A DNA stretch of 64,000 nt from Streptococcus sobrinus DSM 20742 = ATCC 33478 (lineage in GTDB: Bacteria; Bacillota; Bacilli; Lactobacillales; Streptococcaceae). Every line of letters starts with the position of its first letter. The first letter of the stretch is position 1. Below the pieces are notes generated by a model. It was not told the origin of the DNA. It was given only the letters and a program-made list of their open reading frames with translations, and did no database searches. The stretch is taken from positions 20,614-84,613 of the forward strand of contig NZ_KK365991.1 in NCBI RefSeq assembly GCF_000686605.1. Reading direction: 5' to 3'. Shown one piece after another: positions 57,324 to 64,000 of this stretch. Both the position numbers and the translations under genes were made by a program.

Positions 57324-58211
57324 CTATTTTTCATATGTGAGGGTATTTTCGAGAGTTCCTATTCCGTCAATAGTGATAGTTATGCTATCATCTTGTTTCA
57401 GCCAATCTAACTGGTTGAGATTGTGGCCCATAATGACGCCGGCAGGCGTACCGGTGAAAATTAGGTCACCAGGTTCAAGTGTTAGATATTGTGAGAGGTA
57501 ACTGACTATCTCTTGAGGGCTGAAAAGCATATCTGTCAGCATTGCCTCTTGGACGATTCGACCATTGATTTTAGTAGATAAATGAGTTTGGCTCAAATCT
57601 AGCTGATCTCTAGTCACCAGATTTGGTCCGATAGGAGCAGAGCCATCTAGAGATTTCCCTAAAATCCATTGACTGGTTTGTAACTGTAATTTACGGGAAC
57701 TAAAATCATTGCCGATAGTATACCCAAAAATGGCTTGAGAACCTTGTTCAGGACTGAGATGTTTGGTTTCCTTGCCAATGACAATAACCAGCTCTCCTTC
57801 GTAGTCGTATTCCAAATCTTTATCCGGCACGATAATAGGAGATTTATGGCTATTAAGACTATTGGAGAGTTTGGCAAAAATTTCTGGAACCTTGGGCTGA
57901 TCCATTTTTGTTTCGGTGATATGATTCCTATAGTTGAGACCAACGGCTAAAATTTTATTTGGCCGTCTGACAGGAGGATAGAAAGAAAGGTTATCTATTC
58001 CGTCCAGCCAAAATCGGCTGTCAATCTCAGTCAAGTCAGATTCTAAGAGAAATTGTAGGCCCTTATAGACTTTGCTGTCGAAGAGACTTTCCATGGTAAA
58101 ATGTGCCACCTGCTCAACTTCAGCGAAGTAGGAGGTCAGCTTGAGCCAGCCGTTTTCTGTTTGGACAACTAGTTCAGGCTTCTGGTCAATGTCAATCATA
58201 CTCAGTTTCAT
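57324..58211 (-). CDS. Fumarylacetoacetate hydrolase family protein
   Basis: 295 residues. A short N-terminal domain precedes the FAH domain (about 80-293): KILAVGLNYRNH, metal-binding YDYEGELVIVIGK (Glu, Glu), GNDFSSRK and DLIFTGTPAGV. Members hydrolyse or decarboxylate beta-keto acids; the substrate is unknown. GAGGAG supports the ATG at 58211. Confidence 0.88.
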   Translation of the reverse strand: MKLSMIDIDQKPELVVQTENGWLKLTSYFAEVEQVAHFTMESLFDSKVYKGLQFLLESDLTEIDSRFWLDGIDNLSFYPPVRRPNKILAVGLNYRNHITETKMDQPKVPEIFAKLSNSLNSHKSPIIVPDKDLEYDYEGELVIVIGKETKHLSPEQGSQAIFGYTIGNDFSSRKLQLQTSQWILGKSLDGSAPIGPNLVTRDQLDLSQTHLSTKINGRIVQEAMLTDMLFSPQEIVSYLSQYLTLEPGDLIFTGTPAGVIMGHNLNQLDWLKQDDSITITIDGIGTLENTLTYEK

Positions 58212-58352
58212 AGTGAACTCCTCTCTGTCATATATGAAGACGGTTTATTTCCTGACTTAATTATAACAAATCTGAATCTCATCACTTGATTAAAGTTAAA
58301 TTTACATGGATTTTGGTACAATAAATGTTGAGAAAATTAGGAGGGGTGAATA

Positions 58353-58658
58353 ATGGTTAAAGAAATTCAGGTTAAAGAATTGGCGGCAAAAATACGGCGT
58401 GGCTAGTCAAAGGTCCTAGTCCTAGATGTGCGTGAGGCAGAAGAGTATAAAGAAGGCCATATTCCAGGATCTATTAACCTTCCCCTGAGCCAGTTAGCCA
58501 GTCGTTATCAGGAATTGGATAAGGCGGGCCATTACTATATTGTCTGCCAGTCAGGAGGTCGCTCGGCCTAAGCCTGTACTTTCTTAGATGACAAGGGATA
58601 CATCGTCACCAATGTCGCTGGTGGTACTGCAGCTTGGTTGGACCGCTTGGAGATGTAA
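58353..58658 (+). pseudogene. Rhodanese with two in-frame stop codons
   Basis: 102 codons in one frame, start after AGGAGGGG. Text before, between and after the stops is a complete rhodanese domain: LDVREAEEYKEGHIPGSINLPL, active-site loop CQSGGRS, NVAGGTAAW. Stops are TAG at 58404-58406 (after RRG) and TAA at 58569-58571 (after GGRSA). Both are one C-to-T change from Gln codons, and Gln fits RSxQA in this family. The gene therefore looks recently inactivated. Confidence 0.85.
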
Positions 58659-58690
58659 GGACGCAGGACTGGACCTACAATAGATAAATA

Positions 58691-58720
58691 AATCTGCATC
58701 TTAATTAGGTGTAGATTTTT
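58691..58720 (+). terminator. Terminator after the rhodanese gene
   Basis: AATCTGCA / TGTAGATT stem with one G-T pair, TTTTTT tail. Confidence 0.7.
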
Positions 58721-58918
58721 TATAGAACCAGAGGGGCGAATTAAGAAGTGTAGAAAGTCCTGTTTCTTTCATAGGTGCTCTTGCCAATTTGAAAAAATTG
58801 TCCTTTTTCTGAGCATTAAAGTTGATATTGTATAAATAACAAGGTATACTATCCTTATAAGCTGTTAAAAATAAAGAAACAGCTGGTAGAGATTAATTTT
58901 TAAAATAGGAGAAAAACT

Positions 58919-59494
58919 ATGGCAAACGTAACAATTTTTGGTAAAGGTAATATGGGAACAGCTATCGCATCTGTTTTTGAAAGAGCTGGAAATACCGTCA
59001 ACTTCTCAACAACGGAAGAACCTGCGACTAGCTTTGGCGACATCATCGTTTTGGCTGTGCCTTACCCAGCTCTTGAAGGCATCGCAGCGGCAAACCAGGA
59101 GAATTTTGCTGGTAAAATTGTCATTGATATTACCAACCCCGTTAACTTCCAAACCTTTGATGAATTGATTGTTCCAGCAGATTCTTCAGCAGCAGCTCAA
59201 CTGCAAGCAGCTATGCCAGGTGCAAAGGTTGTTAAAGGTTTCAACACAACCTTCGGTGCAACCTTGACGAGCGGTAAAGTTGCTGGTAGCCAACCAACAA
59301 CTGTCCTTTTGGCTTCTGACCATGCGGATGCTAAGGAAGCTATTATGGAAGCCCTCAAGGGTGGCGATGTTCAAGCTATTGATGCCGGCAGTCTCAAGCG
59401 GGCACGTGAATTGGAAGCCATGGGCTTCTTGCAAATTAGTCTGGCAGCCCAAGAGAAGATTGCTTGGACCGGTGGATTTGGTATCTTTAAATAA
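58919..59494 (+). CDS. F420-reductase-like NAD(P)-binding protein (COG2085)
   Basis: 191 residues. Rossmann motif VTIFGKGNMGTAIASVFERAG, VLAVPYPAL, VIDITNPVN, VKGFNTTFG and GSLKRARELEAMGFLQ match the NADPH-dependent F420 reductase-like family. Streptococci lack F420, so the true substrate is probably another reductase partner. GGAG is upstream. An Rrf2 regulator gene follows after 85 bases. Confidence 0.83.
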   Translation: MANVTIFGKGNMGTAIASVFERAGNTVNFSTTEEPATSFGDIIVLAVPYPALEGIAAANQENFAGKIVIDITNPVNFQTFDELIVPADSSAAAQLQAAMPGAKVVKGFNTTFGATLTSGKVAGSQPTTVLLASDHADAKEAIMEALKGGDVQAIDAGSLKRARELEAMGFLQISLAAQEKIAWTGGFGIFK

Positions 59495-59579
59495 GGACGA
59501 TCGCCTTCATTCAGATTTGCCATTTATTCTGGTATAAGCTATAGTAATAATAACGAAGGATTAAATGGAGTGATGATCT

Positions 59580-60008
59580 ATGAAACAATCTCATAAGTTG
59601 AGTGATGCCCTGCATATTTTAAGTTATATTGCTCTCAATCAGGAGGAGATGACCAAGATTTCCAGTCAGACTATTGCGGATTCAGTCGGCACCAACCCCG
59701 GCTTGGTTCGTCGGCTTATGTCCAATCTCAGCAAGGCAGGCCTGTTGCTGACCAAGGTTGGAACAGCCAAACCGCAATTGGCTAAAGAGCCTAAGGATAT
59801 CTCATTTTATGATGTTTTTGAGGCAGTAGAGGGCGACGGCTTGCTCAAAGTTGATGAAGGCACCAATCCTAACTGTGCCATTGGTAACAGTGTTCCTAGA
59901 GTCTTGCCTGGCTTTTACCAGAGAATAACCCAGGCTGCCTTTAATGAAATGAGGGCTATTAGTCTGCAGGACATGTTGGATGAGCTTGAAGCAAGTTTGA
60001 AAGTCTAG
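59580..60008 (+). CDS. Rrf2 family transcriptional regulator
   Basis: 142 residues. N-terminal winged helix KLSDALHILSYIAL ... ISSQTIADSVGTNPGLVRRLMSNLSKAGLL is the Rrf2 signature. Only one Cys (PNCAIG) is found, so the IscR-type Fe-S cluster is absent; it resembles YwnA. GGAG with TGATGATCT lies before the ATG. It may regulate the neighbouring reductase or VOC gene. Confidence 0.86.
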   Translation: MKQSHKLSDALHILSYIALNQEEMTKISSQTIADSVGTNPGLVRRLMSNLSKAGLLLTKVGTAKPQLAKEPKDISFYDVFEAVEGDGLLKVDEGTNPNCAIGNSVPRVLPGFYQRITQAAFNEMRAISLQDMLDELEASLKV

Positions 60009-60131
60009 GCTATCTGAAGAATCACTAGAAAATAGTGAGAGGTTGGAGTTTGGCTTCCAGCCTCTTGTTTATAAGTATAAGTTACTAACTAGTGATTTAA
60101 CCAGATGAACTATTTCAAAAAGAGGAGTATT

Positions 60132-60986
60132 ATGTACAATTATCAATCAAGAATTCGATTAGGCCGAGTGGTTTTAAATGTAGTCAACTTGGATTTACAA
60201 ACAAGGTTCTACCAACAGGTCTTAGGTCTGAGCATTTTGGAGCAGGGTCAAGCATGGGTTGAATTAGGGATTAAGGAAAGCGAGCTGAACCTGATTCGTT
60301 TGGAAGAAGTGCCAGCTAGCGAGGTTGTAACCTATGGTCTCTACCACTTTGCTATCTTGCTGCCTAGTCGGGCAGATTTGGGTGATTTTCTCCGACATAG
60401 CTTGGTTAATCAGGTTCCCCTGCAAGGGGCTAGCGACCATGGTTACAGTGAGGCTATTTACCTCAATGATACCGAAGGCAACGGTATTGAAATCTACCGG
60501 GACAAGCCTGTATCTGACTGGGACATTCAAAATGGTAAGATTCTCGGTGTCACCGAGGTCATGGATGGCGACGGAGTCTTAGCTTCAGCCCATGGCGAAT
60601 ATAGGGGTTACCAAATGCCAGCTGGAACCAAGATGGGCCATTTTCACTATAGTGTAAATAACGCTGCTAAGCTCTCGGCTTTTTATCGTTATCTCTTTGA
60701 TATTAAGGAAAACCAAGCCTTTTCGACAGCCAGTTGGATTGCGGATGGGGGTTATCACCATCATTTTGCCTTTAATCATTGGGCGGGAGCAGGTCTAGCA
60801 AAGCGAAGTCAAGGTGACCCTGGTCTCAATCATGTTCAGATCCTGGTCAGCGAATCATCCTACCTAAAATTTGTTGCAGAGCGGGCTCTAGCCCTCAAGG
60901 CTCTGGTTGAATCCAATCATCAGAGCTTAGTCATTGAAGATCCAGTCGGTAATCGGATGGTGGTGGAACTGGAGAAAATGCAGTAA
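60132..60986 (+). CDS. Two-domain VOC protein, CatE-like
   Basis: 284 residues with two glyoxalase-fold halves. RLGRVVLNVVNLDLQTRFYQQVLGLSIL begins the first; GHFHYSVNNAAKLSAFYRYLF the second, with HHHFAFNHWAG and EDPVGNRMVVEL supplying likely metal ligands (His, His, Glu). It resembles catechol-2,3-dioxygenase-like CatE. GAGGAG selects ATG 60132 rather than an upstream in-frame ATG. Confidence 0.8.
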   Translation: MYNYQSRIRLGRVVLNVVNLDLQTRFYQQVLGLSILEQGQAWVELGIKESELNLIRLEEVPASEVVTYGLYHFAILLPSRADLGDFLRHSLVNQVPLQGASDHGYSEAIYLNDTEGNGIEIYRDKPVSDWDIQNGKILGVTEVMDGDGVLASAHGEYRGYQMPAGTKMGHFHYSVNNAAKLSAFYRYLFDIKENQAFSTASWIADGGYHHHFAFNHWAGAGLAKRSQGDPGLNHVQILVSESSYLKFVAERALALKALVESNHQSLVIEDPVGNRMVVELEKMQ

Positions 60987-61168
60987 TCATTGTATAATGG
61001 AATCTATCTCAGAATAAGGAATCGGACAAAATTTTGTCAGCAAGTTGCTGAAAATATGATTTAGTAAAAAGCAGAAGGTCCTAGACCAACTCGAAAGTAA
61101 AAGAGGTAAGTAAGCGTAGATGGACAAAAGCATCTAGGAGACTTCGTATTTTCCACAGAATCATAGGT

Positions 61169-61654
61169 ATGTTCAAGAGCAAGGAGTTTAAAGTTGGAAT
61201 TACTATCGAAGATAAGCCCAGTCTTTTGCTGGCGGGCATCCTTCTAGAAAATGTCTCTAAATAAGGACTGTCCAGCAGCTTGGGAGCAACTTTTTCAAAA
61301 TTATAACGTGCAGGCCTTGGAAGAGTTGGGAAATGGACAGGCTTATGGAGTCTGTCTTAATCTGCCGGGGCAAGGGGGCATTAACTATTTAGCTGGCTAT
61401 CAAGTTCATGATCGAGCCAAGGCTGAGGAGCTAGGTTTGACGGTCATGGAGGTTACTTCAGCCAAGTATGCCATTCTACCTATTTCGGGTCCTGTCCCTG
61501 ATTCGATTCGTCAGGGCTTTCAAAAAGCCTGGCAGGAATTTTTCCCGAGGTCTATTTATCGTCATGCAGAAGGTCCCGACTTGGAAGTTTATTCCAAGCA
61601 GAATCTATCCGTTCCCAATTTCAGATGGAGCTCTGGTTCCCAGTGACTAAATAG
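61169..61654 (+). pseudogene. Frameshifted GyrI-like effector-binding protein
   Basis: From ATG 61169 the frame reads MFKSKEFKVGITIEDKPSLLLAGI and stops at 61264. The text continues in another frame as NKDCPAAWEQLFQNY ... KYAILPISGPVPDSI to about 61610, and the expected GyrI C-terminus FQMELWFPVTK is in a third frame ending 61654. Two single-base changes are needed to restore it. The family binds small molecules or inhibits gyrase. Confidence 0.75.
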
Positions 61655-61785
61655 GGGTAACTGTGGATTAGCTGGTAAAGTCTGAGGATTTAATTTGTAA
61701 GTTGCGCTGATGGCTCGGGTTGAAGCCTGCTAAGCTTGTCTTGCTACTAGTAGGTTAGATGGGGTAGCACTCGCTCGCAGTTGCC

Positions 61786-61813
61786 TTGTATCCTCAAGGA
61801 ACTTTGCTATAAT
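61786..61813 (+). promoter_or_regulatory. phzF promoter
   Basis: TTGTAT (61786-61791), 16 bases, TATAAT (61808-61813) with an extended TGC. Confidence 0.6.
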
Positions 61814-61846
61814 AGTAGGCGTTAAGTGGGCGAGGAGGTCCTGTAC

Positions 61847-62623
61847 ATGATAAAACAGTATGTTGTTGATGCTTTTACAGATGAAATCTTACATGGTAAT
61901 CCTGCTGCAGTCTGTGTCTTGGAGGATTGGCTATCTGAAGGGCTCATGCAAGACATTGCCAAAGAAAATCGTCTGTCAGAAACAGCCTTTGTTGTCAAAG
62001 AGGAGGCAGGCTATCAGCTGCGCTGGTTTACTCCAGGTGGAGAAATTGATCTCTGCGGCCATGCCACTCTGGCAACAGCCTTCGTCCTTTTGAATTACTA
62101 TGAAAAGGATGTTGAAGAGGTTAGTTTTCAAACCCTGAGTGGTCAACTTGATGTAGCCAGAAAAGGCGACCTCTATGAAATGACCTTTCCGGCCTATCCT
62201 TTGAAGAAAATTGCTGTGACAGACGAGATGGAAGCGGTTTTGGGTGTTCGCCCTCAAGAGGCCTGGCTGGCGAGGGATTTAGTCTGTTTGCTGCCATCAG
62301 AAAAAGATGTGCGTGAGCTAAGGCCTGATTTGGAACTAGCCCAGGACCTTCCTGGCCTTTTGTTGCATGCTACGGCAGGCGGAAAAGATTATGACAGTGT
62401 GACCAGAAGTTTCGCCCCCAAGCTAGCTATTGATGAGGACCCTGTCTGTGGGTCCGGCCATTGTCATACCTGCGTCCTCTGGGCGGAGAAATTAGGCAAG
62501 AAGGAGCTCAAGGCCTGCCAAGCTTCCGAGCGTGGCGGAGAACTTTATTGTCGGGTCCAAGGTGATAAGGTCCTGTTGGCTGGCAAGGCCGTCCTCTTCT
62601 CGGTGGCTGAATTACGTATTTGA
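61847..62623 (+). CDS. PhzF family isomerase
   Basis: 258 residues, diaminopimelate-epimerase fold. NPAAVCVLE, RLSETAFVVK (catalytic Glu), DLCGHATLATAFVL and DPVCGSGHCHTC with RGGELYCRV are PhzF/YddE signatures. Substrate unknown. GAGGAGG gives a strong start at 61847. Confidence 0.9.
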   Translation: MIKQYVVDAFTDEILHGNPAAVCVLEDWLSEGLMQDIAKENRLSETAFVVKEEAGYQLRWFTPGGEIDLCGHATLATAFVLLNYYEKDVEEVSFQTLSGQLDVARKGDLYEMTFPAYPLKKIAVTDEMEAVLGVRPQEAWLARDLVCLLPSEKDVRELRPDLELAQDLPGLLLHATAGGKDYDSVTRSFAPKLAIDEDPVCGSGHCHTCVLWAEKLGKKELKACQASERGGELYCRVQGDKVLLAGKAVLFSVAELRI

Positions 62624-62806
62624 GTTAAGTCTCTCAAACATTTAAAAAGTGGCTAATTTTATAGTGAGGCTTGCTGAAGCTAAATTTCCCATGCTTATGT
62701 TATGATAAGGCTTAGTAAGTTCATGAAGAGCCCTATTGTTTATAATTTAGCCACTCAGGTAGACTGCACCAAGCGGGCTCTCTACTTCATAGAAAGGAAA
62801 CTGGCT

Positions 62807-63502
62807 GTGTCTTATAAATTTTTACTTTTCGACCTTGACCACACCCTCTTAGATTTTGAAGCGGCGGAAGAGGTTGCTCTAACGCAGCTCCTGCAAGCAG
62901 AAGGGGTGGAAGATGTCGAAGGCTATAAATCCTACTATAAACCCATGAATCAGCAACTTTGGCGGGATTTGGAGGCTAAGAAAATCTCAAAGTCCCAATT
63001 GGTCAATAGCCGATTTGCTCTTCTGTTTGAGCATTTTGGGAAGACTGTTGATGGGCCAACCTATGCTGAAAAATATCAGTCCTTCCTGATGCATCAAGGT
63101 CAGATCTTTGCCGGAGCTAAGGAGCTTTTGGCCGAATTAAAGGTCTCAGGCTATGAGATCTATGCTGCTACCAACGGCATTACCCGTATTCAAGAAGGCC
63201 GTCTCGAGGCCTCAGACATCAAGCCTTATTTCAAGCGGGTCTTTATTTCTGAACAGACGGGTTATCAAAAACCAGACAAGGAATTTTTCCAAATTGTGGC
63301 CAAGCAGATTCCTGGATTTGATAAGGAGCAGACTCTTTTTATTGGCGATAGTCTGACAGCTGATATTCAAGGTGGCAACAATGCTGGTTGGGATACGGTT
63401 TGGTACAATCCCGCAAATAAGAAAAATACTAGTTCTGCAAGACCAACCTACACCGTAAACTCTTACTCGGAACTCTTACAACTGCTTCATGGACAGGTTT
63501 AA
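62807..63502 (+). CDS. YjjG-like HAD nucleotidase
   Basis: 231 residues from GTG 62807. HAD motifs: I FDLDHTLLDF, II AATNG, III QKPDKEFF (Lys), IV FIGDSLTADIQGG. The YjjG/YfnB group dephosphorylates non-canonical pyrimidine nucleotides. GTG 62807 is favoured because AGGAA is 7 bases upstream and the family begins just before the first motif; a longer frame from ATG 62702 adds 35 unrelated residues. Confidence 0.87.
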   Translation: MSYKFLLFDLDHTLLDFEAAEEVALTQLLQAEGVEDVEGYKSYYKPMNQQLWRDLEAKKISKSQLVNSRFALLFEHFGKTVDGPTYAEKYQSFLMHQGQIFAGAKELLAELKVSGYEIYAATNGITRIQEGRLEASDIKPYFKRVFISEQTGYQKPDKEFFQIVAKQIPGFDKEQTLFIGDSLTADIQGGNNAGWDTVWYNPANKKNTSSARPTYTVNSYSELLQLLHGQV

Positions 63503-63509
63503 GCCAATC

Positions 63510-63538
63510 ATCACTACTGGAAAGGTAGTGATTTTTTT
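63510..63538 (+). terminator. Terminator of the HAD gene
   Basis: ATCACTAC / GTAGTGAT with 7-base loop and T7 tail. The ~170 bases after it hold no gene. Confidence 0.85.
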
Positions 63539-63710
63539 CGTCGGCCTTAGGCTTTAGACGACTTTTTGTCCTGATTGCACTTGTCCAAGCCGCCATTTTG
63601 ACAAAGAGTTGAATTTAGTCCAAAGGCCAGTGGCCTATGCTTAAATTTTTGACAAAAATAATGCTGAGTTTATCTTTTTATGAGATAAATTGCAAGAATA
63701 AGTGCAACAT

Positions 63711-64000
63711 TTACTTGAACTCATCCTCTAGAGCTTCACTAGCAGTTCTGTAAGCTAAACATTTTCGTGGTCGGTGATTGATATCATATAAAGCCTTATT
63801 CAAAACCTCATCAGAGATAGCGGCTAAATCTGTTTTCTTTGGGAAATATTCTCTTAGTAAGCCATTTGCGTTTTCATTGCTTCCTCTCTGCCAAGATGAA
63901 TAGGCGTCCGCAAAGAAAAAGGAAATTCCTAAATTCTCTACCAGAGGATAGCAGGCAAACTCTTTTCCTCTGTCTGAAGTGAAGGTTTTAAGAGCCTCTT
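63711..64000 (-). mobile_element. IS30-family transposase, C-terminal part (runs off window)
   Basis: On the minus strand the frame ending at TAA (63711-63713) reads FTSDRGKEFACYPLVENLGI (second catalytic Asp), FADAYSSWQRGSNENANGLL with the catalytic Glu, REYFPKKTDL and INHRPRKCLAYRT. These are IS30 DDE signatures, closest in style to streptococcal IS1239-like elements. About 95 C-terminal residues are present. Just outside, TTGCAAGAATAAGTGCAAC (63690-63708) is probably part of the terminal inverted repeat. Confidence 0.88.

Overview
The window looks like a chromosomal segment of a Streptococcus, most likely of the mutans group (sobrinus/downei/criceti type). The reasons are the complete hisHAFIE tail, a leuABCD operon, the aroDEBC-tyrA-ylbF order, the fRMsr-dnaX pair, streptococcal small families (DUF3272, DUF3278), abundant TGnTATAAT extended -10 promoters and a moderate GC content. 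Species is inference.

Layout: 1-2.3 kb is the end of a histidine operon. 2.4-5.5 kb holds a CPBP protease-like protein and, on the minus strand, a lipoteichoic acid synthase. 5.6-12.4 kb is an rRNA methyltransferase followed by the shikimate/tyrosine operon aroD-aroE-aroB-aroC-tyrA-ylbF, then about 650 bp of palindromes. 13-14.9 kb carries a DEAD-box-type helicase and udk. 15-20.4 kb is the leucine operon, with a leader peptide containing three Leu codons and an attenuator. 20.5-25.6 kb is housekeeping (YrdC-domain protein, methyltransferase, fRMsr, dnaX, DUF3272, birA).

25.7-39.4 kb is a composite defence island. Type I restriction genes lie in the order hsdR ... hsdS ... hsdM. Between them sit relBE, hicAB, a frameshifted membrane coiled-coil gene, an unusual reverse transcriptase of the defence (UG/Abi) kind with a membrane-anchored neighbour, a decayed KAP-type P-loop NTPase and an orphan AbrB-type antitoxin. 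The cargo from 30.3 to 37.1 kb is visibly AT-richer than hsdR and hsdM and was probably imported. Two tiny genes flank the hsdM terminator.

39.8-43.3 kb has metK behind a roughly 540-nt leader of repeated hairpins ending in a G9 tract, then murA and a 41-bp tandem repeat. 43.4-48.8 kb contains redox/repair genes (SDR, msrB), three related small membrane proteins, two VOC proteins and a GNAT. 49.0-51.7 kb holds two overlapping ComD/AgrC-like sensor kinases with complementary defects: one keeps the phospho-acceptor His, the other the ATP-binding site.

51.7-64 kb is a gene-remodelling zone of membrane proteins, an XRE regulator, tRNA-Thr(CGT), FAH, VOC, PhzF and HAD enzymes. It contains several broken genes (DUF2974, DUF3278, rhodanese, GyrI-like) and ends inside an IS30-family transposase.
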